From assembly GCF_949628265.1 (NCBI RefSeq), contig NC_088790.1:6762545-6826544 (forward strand): a DNA stretch of 64,000 bases, written 5' to 3'. The position numbers and the translations under genes were made by a program. Shown here piece by piece: positions 26,495 through 37,585 of this stretch. Every line of letters begins with the position of its first letter. The first letter of the stretch is position 1. Origin of the DNA: Cloeon dipterum. Its lineage: Eukaryota > Arthropoda > Insecta > Ephemeroptera > Baetidae. The notes under the pieces were generated by a model, which saw nothing but the letters and a program-made list of their open reading frames with translations, was not told the origin of the DNA and made no database searches.

Positions 26495-29400
26495 TTAATC
26501 AGGGTAAACTTCCTTAACTTTTGTTAGGAGAGCATCGCAAGTCTTCTTAGCATCTCCTAACAGCATAGCGGTGTTTGGTTTGTAGAACACTGGGTTATCA
26601 ACTGCTGCGTAGCCGACACCAAGGGACCTCTTCATGACAATAACCTGTAAGAAAACAGCCATAGTGTTAAGATAAGGAATTGAGAAGACAAAGACTAGTT
26701 TATTACCTGGTCAGCCTTCCAAACGCGAATGACGGGCATGCCGGCAATAATCGAGTTTGGATCATCTTCAGCAGCAGAGTTGATGGTATCATTGGCACCG
26801 ATGACAAGCACCAGGTCCGTTTCCGGGATTTCAGGGTTGATTTCGTCCATTTCAAGCACAATGTCGTAGGGAACTCCAGCCTCAGCCAGCAGAACGTTCA
26901 ACTGGCCAGGCATGCGACCTATAGCACAAAATTTATGAAGGGCAATGCTTTCTGACCGGTTGCAAAGTTACCTGCCACAGGGTGGATGGCGAACTTGACA
27001 TTTTTGCCCTTCTCTCGCAAAATCTTCACCATTTCAGCCAAAGGATACTGTGCTTTAGCAACACAGAGACCATAGCCTGGAGTGATGACGATAGTCTTGG
27101 CATTGGCAATCATCTCAACAGAGTTGTCAACATTCACCTCCGTGTGCGTTCCAGTGATTTCCATGGGCTTACCCCCACCAGTTGCAGAGGTTCCGTATCC
27201 GCCAAGAATGACGTTGGGCAAAGAGCGATTCATGGCCTAGAAAAATAGTGTGATTGTACAATTTTTTGGATACATTGGCAATAAATGTCAGGACACAGAC
27301 AAAAAATCTAAACTAAGCTTAAAAACTAGGTTGTATTTACATTTATTCAATACCATAAGTACTTCAATAGGTTAAAAATGTTGATCAAGTATGTACTGCA
27401 ATTTTGCTAGACAAGAGCAAAGAACTAATAAACTATGAAATTGATCTTATTCTCTGCTCTAATCTGACTAAGGATGGTAAGCTATCATAGTAAAATTAAA
27501 ATCCCCGTCTTTGTACTGTTTCTAATTTTTCTTTTTTCTTAAATGAGGAGATTAATATCATATAATTTTTGTAAGGAATTGGTTAAAAAAGGCTGACACA
27601 ATCAGTGAAGGAGTTTTCCACAAGTTTCTACCCTGAATTATCCTCTCTTTAGTACTAGTACCTTGCACATGATGTACGACAGAATAGCACCAGAAGAGCC
27701 AATCAGGGCGCCAACAATGGTCATCAAGTTGTTGTTGAGCATGAAGCCTTCCGCGCAAAGTGCCCATCCAGAGTAAGAATTCAGTACGGTGATCACAACC
27801 GGCATGTCAGCACCACCAATGGCGGCGGTGAGTGTGACGCCCATGGTTGCAGAAAGGCCAGCGGTGGCTCCCAGCATGGTGAGGCCGCCGGTCAGCGAGG
27901 GGGCCATGAAGTAGTAGGCCATGGCGCCACCGTTAGCAGCCAACAAACCCATATTCAGGGCGTGACGGCCGGGAAGCAGAAGTGGGCTAGACGACAGGAG
28001 GCCTTGCAGTTTCCCGTAAGCAACCAGGGATCCACTGGGAAGTGAATGAAATAACATTTCTTTAAAAATGGCAAGTAGTGTCATGCATATCAGTTTTAAA
28101 TTTTATCTTGTAGAGAATATTTATTTACTGGAAATGATTAGTGTACAAGCTCATTACCTGAAAGTGACACCTCCAATGTATGTTCCGAGGAAGAGAGCAG
28201 TTTTAGTGACATTGGCTGCAGCATCTTCAGCAAAAGTGGGGAAATCGTGGATGTAAGTAGCAAAGCAGGTGAGCACAGCAGCTAGGCCAACCAGAGAGTG
28301 GAAGGCAGCAACCAGCTGAGGCAAGTCGGTGATTTCGATGCGTTTGGCAATGATAGCGCCAAGAAGTCCACCAACTCCAGACACAGCTGCCATCTGGGCA
28401 AGTACTTCATTTGAGGGAGCCAGCTGACCTAGAGTAGCTGCAATGCCACCAGAAACACCAATCTGAAATAGCGAGGAAGAACGTCTTTACATTTAAACAA
28501 GTTAAATGACTTCATGGATTCAATTTGAAATAATATTCAAGTTTCAAATGCTGGTAAATAATTTTGCTGACCATTCCAAGAGTGTTTCCAAGGCGTGAGG
28601 TCTTTTGCGAGCTCAACCCAGCAAGGGCACCAACGCAGCAGAGAGAGGAGCCCAGATAAGCCATCTGGTGCATTTCAGTAATGCCAGACAAGGCTCCCGC
28701 GCCATAACCACCCAAGAACAAAGCAGCAGGAATGCCGTACAGGTAATTGTACTCTGGAGGATCATCAGGCCTGTTCAAATGAAAAAACGACTTTTAAGAA
28801 CCCAATCAAAGGAAGATAAAAATTAGGTCTCACCTCTTGAACATGTCCAACATTCTCTTGGTCACCAAAAATCCTCCAGAGATGTTGATGCAGCTCACAA
28901 AAGCAGCAGCAGCAGACAGGGCTTGAACTGAAGACTGAGGGTAGAGGCCTCCACCCATCAGGAGCAGACCACCAACAGCAGTAGTGCCAGAAATTGCGTT
29001 TGTCACAGACATCAAGGGAGAGTGCAGTGCAGGGGTGACTCCCCATACAGTATGGTAGCCGCAGAGACCGGCAAGGGCGAAAGTGCTAGTCATGGCCGTG
29101 AACGCAGGGTTTGGCGAAATCGCGCCCAAACCGATCAAACTTCCAAGACCTTACATCATTCAGAGTATTTTTATAGTTAATAATTGACACGGTTGTCATA
29201 ATTTAAATATTTACCTGTTGTGTAGACAAGTGAATCCTTCAGTGTCACAGTGAAGGGGCTGGGTGGTTCTGGGGCAGCAGGTGCAGCAGGTTTTGGTGTA
29301 GCCAAGGCCGCGACCTGCTGAGGGGAGGGGGGTGGGGGCGGTGGGGGTGGCCACATGACAGTGCCATCCTTGAGAATGATGCTGCCGCGCACAACCTCAT

Positions 29401-30878
29401 CCTCCAGGTCGATATTGAAATGGCCCTTTTCACCTGAAATAAATCTAAGCAAGGAAATTCAAAAGGCAATGCACATTCTATTACCCATGGAGAGGAGGAA
29501 CTTGGAAATATTGTTCGCGTAGAGGGTTGAGCTTTGTGTCGGGAGCCTGCTGGGCAAGTCAGTGAGGCCAACGTGGACCACGTCGTTGTAAGAGTAGACC
29601 TCTCCAGGCTTGGTTGTTTCGATGTTGCCTCCTGATTCAGCTGCCAAGTCAACCACAACACTTCCAGGACGCATTTTATCGATATGTTCCTATAAATAAA
29701 ATTAAGAAACTAGGAGGACGTTATGAACACACAAATTACCTTTAAGATGAGCAATGGCGCCTTCTTTCCAGGAATGAGGGCAGTGGTGATGATGACATCC
29801 ACATCCGCAGCCTGCTTTGCGAAAAGAGCATGCTCTGCCGCGATGAATTCAGGAGACATTTCTTTGGCGTAGCCACCACCGCCTTCACCAGACTCTTTGA
29901 TATTAATCGTCAGAAACTCCGCTCCCATGGACTCAACCTGAAGGTTTCATTAGAACTTGTTACAGGATATTTTTGTACCTCCTTACTTGTTCTTTCACAG
30001 CTGCTCTGGTGTCAAAAGCCCTCACGATGGCACCCATACACTTAGCCTGACCAATGGCGGCGAGACCAGCGACACCGCCACCAACAACGAGAATCTTAGC
30101 GGGAGGAACTTTTCCAGCTGCGGTAATTTGACCGGTAAAGAAGCGGCCAAAATTGTTTGCAGCCTCGATCACTGCGCGGTAGCCAGAAATGTTGGCCATG
30201 GAGCTGAGGGCATCAAACACCTGAGCTCTGGAGATGCGAGGAATGCAGTCCATGCCAAAAAGCGTGATTTTCTTTTCAGCCAGTAGCTTGACCAGATCTT
30301 GGTTTTGACCAGGATACATAAAGGAAATCAAATTGGAGCCAGGGCGAATGAGGGAGAGCTCATCTTTCAGCGGCTGACGAACCTTAAGTACCAAGTCTGA
30401 AGTAGAGAGAAAATAAGCGGGCAAATATCAAAGGGGCAAAATAAATTACCCGCGTCAAAAGCCGATTTACGGTCCACAATTTTCGCTCCAGCAGCGGCAT
30501 AGTCAGCATCACGGAACTTGGCTTCACTTCCGGCTCCAGCTTCAAACTGGACATTGAATCCTTGCTTGATCAGGGTAGCAGCCACTGCCGGCGTCAAGGC
30601 AACCCTGAATTCCAGACATACTTTTTTATCAGTGAAAAGAAGCCGGTGGCGTCTGCAAACCTTCTTTCCTTGGGCCAAATTTCTTTGGGGACGCCAATTG
30701 TAAGCTTTGAATAAGGAATGCCGGGCACAGATGCTGATTGCTTGGCGACATCTTTAGCTGCGGATGCTGGCTTGTCGAGCCTCCTAACAGAAACACTGAT
30801 GGCTCGATTTGCAAGGGCTGTGGCACCTTTCTTCTGAGCGATGGCTGCGTTGAGCGGCAGCCTCCAGATGGCCACCAT
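26495..30878 (-). CDS. Nnt: NAD(P) transhydrogenase, mitochondrial
   Basis: Inner-membrane proton-translocating enzyme that makes NADPH from NADH plus NADP+. About 13 exons on the minus strand. Domain I (NAD-binding) starts after a basic transit peptide ([17 protein letters not shown]) and contains [33 protein letters not shown] and the nucleotide loop [17 protein letters not shown] linker with a run of eight to nine prolines (about 29,330-29,350) leads to the membrane domain II in exons 27,661-29,151 ([42 protein letters not shown]). Domain III (NADP-binding) has [30 protein letters not shown] and IGANDTIN, and ends VKEVYPD. A small intron near 30,609-30,665 splits KERR-VALTP. The start codon follows a likely 5' UTR acceptor (30,903). 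It is complete, with no missing motif. Confidence 0.97.
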
Positions 30879-32842
30879 GGTGCTCAATAATCACTGCACC
30901 GCCTAAAGAGAACAGTTTAAATTAATTTAGCTGCACCTCGCTCAAAAGGACATCATTAAAAATCGTGATCTTATTAATTAAAAAGTCTTTTATTGCGAAT
31001 CGTAGGGAATGCCAAATTGAAAACATGCTTAAAAGAAATTCTCAAAATAGGTATTGACGTCACGTGGATATTAATCGCGATCAGTGTATTATTTCAGGTG
31101 TTTGGAATGCCTTTTGCGTAGTTTGAGGTTAATTTTAGACTGCACTACAGACTCGTGCCTGCTGGAGGTCTGACCGCAAACCCGATTAAACTCGTAAAAA
31201 ATATCAGTGCTCCGACGTGCTAAAAAGCTCCAATAAAAACAAAGTGCAGCCCGGCCAACTGATTTAATTGAATGCTAATGAAGAAACACAGTGATACGCG
31301 CACACCATAATTCTAGAAGCTAATATTTGCAGAACCCTTTATCAAACGTGCGTGAGCGAATATGCAATCCAAGTTGGAGCACCAGCAACTCCTAGTTGTT
31401 TGCGCAGCGAGCGTTTTACAATTTACGTAACAGTGACAAAGGAACAAGGTTATCACACTTTGACATGAAGCAGAGAGAGAGGATCTAATGATTTGAAGAA
31501 GTACAACGCGGCGTGGTGCCCAAGAAGGCTGAAGCCCTGTAAATTTTTGCGCGTACACGCACAGTACCAGCACCAACAACTGCGACCAATCAAGAATAAT
31601 TACCATAACTTAACTTCGGTCAACGAACTGAGCTGATGAATAGATGATACTGCAATTTATCGTTATTAATCTAAATAATGTATTCGTTAACGCTCTTTTT
31701 CTAAAATGTGAGGAAATAAAGGAAGGGGCAGCCGAGATAATATACCGATACATTTAGATCGCATCAGCCTTTTTGTGCTTTTTATGACCAAAATGAGTAA
31801 ACAAACAACAGAAAGAGTATTTTATTTTATCATCAGTAAATGGGATACATTTTCTTACTTCGTTTTTTAGTTTGACAATTACTCAGGCGTGTGATTATTA
31901 GACCTTAAAAGGTTTATCTTTTTTAGTACATTATACTCTTAAGACTGAGGCTGAAATATTTAAGTACAGACGATAAAGAAGCACAGATAACTCCATACAA
32001 CATTTTCAATTTTCGCAATTTTCCAACATCCGTGTGTAATAATTATTATTGCTTTCGAGCAAGTTCATGCTAAATGAACTAGTAAGAGCCTCTTAAAAAC
32101 GACTGTACCCCTTTCACCATTCCTAACATCACGGCTATCAGCTTTTAAAATTTCTTTGTGCGTGCGGATTTTGAGCTCTTATTAATCTGTATAGGCATTG
32201 TATTATGTATATCATTGAAGCAGTTCATAATATGATTAATCGTACTTTGAACCATTTTAATACAAATTATTATAACATTCAACGCTATTCAAATATAGGC
32301 ATGCGGCAGGCGCTAAAAATACCAGACGCGAATCTTTTTCGCGGCCTTCATTGAACTCGAAGGGTTTTTTTTAAATAAAAAATAGAAACAGAGCCCAGCC
32401 AGCAGGTCACTTGAGACGACGTGCCAAAGTGTGTGTTGACAACTCCGCAGGCTGGTTGAAATTCTACATCAAGCAGAAAGCGACACGAGACAGCAGGGCA
32501 TACGGACTAGCGCATTAACCAATCCTCTACAAGTTTTTCAATTCACAAGGACATACCAATTCAAAAAGATGTCAAATTTCGACGAAAGCGGAACAGCTAC
32601 AGTCCTGTCAGCTCCTATCCGCTCGCCGCCATACGCCCGACACGACAGACGAGACGACAGAAGCGCCATCACAAGCATTCAAAGTTTGCCGCCAACTATT
32701 TTGGCCGCAAGGTGGCTGTACTTGGATGTTGCGCCGCCATGCTCTCCTTAAACAACGTCACGGGGCCGCGTGGTCGAGTTTGACTTGCAGTGTCTAATTT
32801 TCTTCAATTTGTCTACGAAAAGCGTAATTAAAGTGGTCAATC
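30879..32842. other. Head-to-head intergenic region, NNT / RpS13
   Basis: About 2 kb. It contains the NNT 5' UTR (acceptor at 30,903-30,904, first exon not located) and the RpS13 upstream region. The 31,700-32,300 part is AT-rich and featureless. The 32,400-32,840 part is GC-richer and carries the small open frame listed separately. A minus-strand 97-codon frame at 31,313-31,606 has no recognisable similarity. Confidence 0.5.
32569..32751 (+). CDS. Small open reading frame upstream of RpS13, uncertain
   Basis: A 60-codon frame (MSNFDESGTATVLSAPIRSP…) with an A at -3 of the start, preceded by stop-free UTR-like sequence, 91 bp before the RpS13 start codon. I do not recognise it. It could be an upstream ORF in a long RpS13 leader, a first coding exon of another plus-strand gene (possible donor near 32,710, AAG/GTGGCT), or chance. 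The second frame over the same bases is also long. Low confidence. Confidence 0.2.
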   Translation: MSNFDESGTATVLSAPIRSPPYARHDRRDDRSAITSIQSLPPTILAARWLYLDVAPPCSP

Positions 32843-33362
32843 ATGGGTCGTATGCATGCTCCTGGTAAGGGTATCTCCAAATCGGCTCTGCCGTACCGCA
32901 GAGGAGTGCCCACTTGGCTCAAACTGACCTCCGATGAGGTGAAGGAACACATCAAGAAGCTCGGCAAGAAGGGTTTGACGCCATCCCAGATTGGTACAAA
33001 AATTATTTTTAAGTTATTTGGGCTTCTGTTTTTACACAGGCTTTTCGTGCTTTTCAGGCGTGATTCTTAGGGACATGCATGGTGTTGCCCAGGTGCGCTT
33101 CATCACAGGAAACAAGATCATGCGGATCATGAAGGCCATGAGCCTTGCCCCTCAGCTGCCGGAGGATTTGTACTACCTTATCAAGAAGGCAGTTGCCATC
33201 CGCAAGCACTTGGAGAGGAACAGAAAGGACAAGGATTCCAAGTTCAGACTCATTCTGGTTGAGTCCCGTATTCACCGTTTGGCTCGTTATTACAAGACGA
33301 AGAGCATGGTTCCCCCTAACTGGAAATACGAGTCCAGCACAGCTTCAGCCCTCGTCTCATAA
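32843..33362 (+). CDS. RpS13: 40S ribosomal protein S13 (uS15)
   Basis: Component of the small ribosomal subunit that binds 18S rRNA. Two exons, 32843-32993 and 33058-33362, give 151 aa, the invariant length of the family. Start [18 protein letters not shown]; further hallmarks [29 protein letters not shown] and [12 protein letters not shown]. The intron is 64 nt. Possible poly(A) signals are ATTAAA near 33,383 and AATAAA at 33,561. No sign of pseudogenisation. Confidence 0.98.
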
Positions 33363-34113
33363 ATCCCCACACATTTCTTATTATTAAAAATCCCTCTGGC
33401 AAAGGACCAATCAAATTTCCGGTTAGCATTTACAAACACAGGTTGTATTCCTTAATAATTTTGGAGATACATCCGAGTATGTTATTAGATGTGATCCGGT
33501 CTTCTATTGCTTTGCGAATTGCCAGAGAAAAAATGTGGGATGGTTTCTTTGTTACCTGCAAATAAATTTTTCCTCACAGAAATTGATTTCATTTCCTTAA
33601 GCCATTAAGTGCAAAAGTTATTATTAATTAAGTAATTAATCAAAATCACTGCACTCGGCAGCATCAATATGTTTGTCTGAATGAACATGAAGTAGGACTG
33701 GACAGAAACATTTTTTAGTAATTCTCAATTCACATTTTCATTACTTAATAATGCTAATATCGCAACTGTTAAATCAAGCTGATATGAAAAAGGAGATAAG
33801 ACTGACAACTTACGGGCTGAATTATTGTGTACTGCTATTCCAAGGGTTGCTGCGTTCACGAAAGACCAGTCTTAATTCACTCTTAATTTGAGATCGTGGT
33901 GGAACAAGAATCAGATTTGCACGTTTCTGTTCTATCTCTAAATAGCTACAGCTTTTGATTAAAACCAACATCCTAAAATCAGGGTTTGACAAATAAAATT
34001 CAATTTGATAAATATTGATGAATTTAATGAAACTTATAAAACAATAGAAAATCTGCCTTAATTATCAATATAAATAAAAAATCCTATAGTTGTATACATA
34101 TCAAGTGAGTGAA
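33363..34113. other. Convergent intergenic stretch, RpS13 / RNASEH2B
   Basis: AT-rich spacer of 750 bp holding the two 3' UTRs. No open frame, structured RNA or repeat that I can support. Confidence 0.55.
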
Positions 34114-35488
34114 TTATTTCTTCTTGAAAAAGGAAGCGATGCTCTTTGTTCCAGCTGCCGCGCGAGCCATAGCTTTGTCTTTGGCGGTTTCTTTTTTCTG
34201 CACCACCTAGAAAATATCTTATAATTTATCTTGATATATTTAGCAAATTGCAAGACAAATTTACCTTTTCAGGCTTATTTTCCGAGGTCTTAATTTGGCT
34301 TGCTTCTTCAGTAGAGGAATCTTGCTTATTCCTCTTACTGGCCTCGCCATCAGCCCCGTCCAATTTGCGTTTTCTTGGGTTCCCAGCATCTAATTTGTAT
34401 TTTTGATATAATTATTTGTTTGTCCTCACAAGAGAAAATCTGTAATATACACACCACTGTTTGACGCTTCAGGGAGATTGAGTGCGCTCCGAAGTTTGAT
34501 GCACAAGTCTGCGGAAATGTACTCCGATAGGATCCCATAGGAATAGAGAAGGAATTCTGTCTCGGCGGGAGCTGAATCATTGTCTACATATCTGGAGCCT
34601 CTGATGAAATTGGCAGAGACTGCTCCAGGACCAACATGAATGCCTTTTTCTTTAAGAACATCACACACTTTTTTGGATTTTTTCATTAACCATTTTATGG
34701 CTCTATCCTCATTGAATTTGTAATAGCTTTCATCGCCGACATCTGATTGAAACAAATTAGAATGCTTTGAATGATTCAAATTATAAAAGTCACCTTTAAC
34801 GTCAGAAATGTGTCTTAGCTGTTTGTGAGATATACATTGAAGAAGTCTTTTCGTTTCTGGAAAATCTTCATCCTGCAAAAGTTGATCTAGAGGCTCAAAG
34901 CGTCCAGCACTCTGTTTGAAAGTCGATTTAAAAATTATTTAAAAGTATCAAATACACAACATGCGACAAAATTGCACCTTCATCAAGTATGGTAGCACCA
35001 GGAAAAGTGGATCAACAGGCGTGGATAGATGTACTTTGCCATCTGATTGAATATGGTCATCGATGACCCAAGAGCTGATGGATTATTAAATTTTAGATAC
35101 ATAAATAATGATTCATAATTCAAAATTCCTATTAATGATAATAAATTTTCTATCATTTTCATACCGCTTGTCTTCTGAAAAACTGAGTATTTCTTGGACC
35201 ATCTTGTTGTCCGCGCTGAAGAAAAACATTGCCTGGGACGACGTTTGGGGGTGTCGCAATTTGACCATGTTCGGCTTTCCATCACAACCTTCAGGAATCG
35301 TCAATGCATCCCCTGCAATTCATCGTGAGCGTTAAGTAAACTCTAATGTGACAGACAAGGCACAATAAATGCATGAGAAAAAATGGACAGCAAAAAATAA
35401 ATATCAAACCTTTCAATATTAAAAGCAGCGTGTTATTAGCGACCTGCGACTTAACGCATTTTTTGGGCGAGGCTTTCGTCCTCGGCAT
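34114..35488 (-). CDS. RNASEH2B: Ribonuclease H2 subunit B
   Basis: Non-catalytic subunit of the trimeric RNase H2 that removes ribonucleotides from DNA. Six exons: 35410-35488, 35165-35312, 34978-35074, 34455-34911, 34265-34389 and 34114-34206; 332 aa (human 312), all phases consistent. Family signatures: MVKLRHPQT near the N terminus, SWVIDDHIQSDGKVHLSTPVDPLFLVLPYL, GRFEPLDQLL, YYKFNEDRAIKWL and YGILSEYISADL. A charged linker leads to a C-terminal PCNA-interacting (PIP-box-like) peptide, TKSIASFF, as in human (MKSIDTFF). The start is the only ATG in frame near the exon 5' end. It is head to head with the next gene across 690 bp. Confidence 0.94.
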
Positions 35489-36177
35489 CGTTAACTCCAA
35501 TATCTTAGCACGTTAAGAAACGCTTGTTAAAAAGTTAACCCACGAAAACTTTGTTCACACAAAACACCTCATAATCTTTGATGCTAAAATTGTGTTGCCG
35601 GCGTTTGGTAAACCACGTTTTTCTATCGACCGGGAAAGTGGGAAATTTTCACGCCTTGGCTCGACCGCGCAACAGCCGCTTCGAGCGCCTTCTGTATTTG
35701 CAAACTTGCGAATCCTGCGACTCTCATTGGTCGATTAGGAGGCGTGGCTCATGATTCATGACGTAAATAATAACAAATAACATGACTTCACGCGCACATT
35801 TCACGGATGTTTCAGGTTGTTTGTTACTCCAGTCCTGCTCCAGTCTAATTCTTAATCCTAAACATACAAATTCTTTCGTGTTTAGTACACATATTACATT
35901 AATAAATCTAATTGATATAGACCTAAAAAAGATTCACTCGTTTTCTTAAAAATGCATTGTGCGATCATGTTGTTGGCAGTGAAAATTGCTGGTGTCGTTT
36001 GAAAAAATCGGCAAATGTGAGCAACAATTTTATATTCCGTAATTTGAAATTTGAATCCATAAATTTTAATAATAATATTAATATTGCATACATACATACA
36101 TACATACATACATACTATGAAATATTTTCACACATAAATTAACAATCGCTTGTACATTTTTTCAGAGATTATAAAAC
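35489..36177. promoter_or_regulatory. Head-to-head region, RNASEH2B / JmjC-like gene
   Basis: 690 bp probably holding two promoters. On the right, a pyrimidine-rich acceptor (TTTTTTCAG, exon from 36166) lies 12 nt before the start codon of the plus-strand gene, so that gene probably has a noncoding first exon here. GC-rich patch at 35,580-35,760. Confidence 0.5.
36087..36115 (+). repeat. (CATA)7 microsatellite
   Basis: Seven perfect CATA units inside the presumed 5' UTR intron, about 50 nt upstream of its acceptor. Confidence 0.9.
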
Positions 36178-37585
36178 ATGAGCTCCAGACAAGAAGCGCT
36201 TGAAGAGTACGCCAGAGCAATCGACGACTTAAGGACAAGAGCAGAGGGGGAAGGAATGACTGCAGACCAATTTGAGAAAATCCTCAGTGAATCTCTTGAC
36301 GAGGTCAATAAAGAAATGAATCCAAGAGTGTCCCTTGTGAAGTCTCTTAGGAAGTGGATAATCCGGTTTTCCAAATTGCTGCTTCTTTGCTTGGCTTTGT
36401 ACGCCATGGTCTCCTGCCACACGCCAACCCAAAAGTCACTGTCAAGGCACATCCAGAGTTTCATCTACCCTTTTATGAGAGTCTTTAGAAAGATTACCCT
36501 CCCTATTCTTCACACCTATCCTGAGCTAGCTGGTGAGTCACTACATCTTATGATTTTTCGTCTAATAAATTTATAAAATCACCTGTTTTTGCAGAGTGGC
36601 ACGAAGAGCCTTGTTTAATTAGAAATCCTTTGTATGGATTTCGTGGACCTGACTGTTGGCCGTGTGAGAACGTGCGAAGTGTTCTTACATTCACCACCTC
36701 TCCAGAGAATTTCGCCGACACTTACTTCCACAGTGGAGTGCCTTTTGTTCTCAAGGTGTGACTCTCATACTAATCGTGCTACTTTTGTTTTTAATCTGAG
36801 AATTTGAGTTACAGGGCCATGCTGCTCTAGTCAATAAAGATAAAATCAAAGATTTGTATTCGGAGAATCAAAAAATAATCAACAGATCAGCTCCGAGGAT
36901 TAGTGCTGAGCACATGGAGTCCACAGTCTACATGATCGATGATTTTGTAAAAATTCCTGAATACAACTTAACTGATGTTCACCCAGAGGCTCATTTAACA
37001 TGGTATTGTTGAGAAATAATGTTTTTTTTGTTTGACTCAATTTTTTATTTTCAGGAAAGTGACTCGTTCTGAAGCAGCTAGAGTTTTAAAAAAATTGTTT
37101 CCACTACCGCCCTTCATGCCCCCAAACACTGAGGCCGCAATCCAACGATTCATCTTCATTGATGGACCAACAGCGCCAACATACACAATTGTAAGCTCCA
37201 AATTGCACCAAACTTTTACATGTAGATGAAATCATCGCTTAAATTTCAGCCATTAACAGATTTTGCTAATGTGTGGGTGAGTCAAGCTAAGGGAGCAAGA
37301 TTGCTGGCCCTCAATTCGTCACCTCAGTGTATCGGCCGCTGCTATGGAGTCTCAATTTTGCTGCAGGAAGGCGATATATGTGAGTAGTCAAATCCTTTTC
37401 TATCAAACTATCGATTAATTAGGCTTTGAACTGATTCATTTTATTTAATTGAGATTCGAATTGAGAGAATTTGATTTGTTGGCTTTATTGCAGTGTTTTA
37501 CAACTGGCAATTTTGGAGATCAAGAAGTCTTCCTGTTTCTGGAGCCACAGACACCACAATTACTTTTGTTGGATCATTCTACTAA
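36178..37585 (+). CDS. Uncharacterised type II membrane protein with a JmjC/cupin-like domain lacking metal ligands
   Basis: Six exons: 36178-36532, 36595-36755, 36815-37002, 37055-37190, 37250-37379 and 37494-37585, giving 353 aa. I do not recognise an orthologue. Residues 1-60 are charged and helical. Residues 61-79 are a hydrophobic segment flanked by Lys/Arg on the N side, predicting a short cytoplasmic tail and a lumenal or extracellular C terminus. The lumenal part has EEPCLIRNPLYG, PDCWPC and YFHSGVPFVLKGHA, a SGxPxVxxG-like start typical of JmjC/cupin proteins. It ends with PLTDFANVWVSQAKGARLLAL (from residue 281) and LLQEGDILFYNWQFWRSRSLP. This tail parallels the JmjC core (PLHxD…GxKxxLL…GDxLFIPxxWWH), but the HxD His and the distal His are not there. 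Inferred: a membrane-anchored pseudo-JmjC fold. The JmjC match is by eye. Confidence 0.85.

Noticed and set aside
31313-31606. Minus-strand 97-codon frame beginning with a hydrophobic segment upstream of NNT
   Set aside because: No similarity and it lies in the NNT/RpS13 promoter interval; a hydrophobic start alone is weak evidence.
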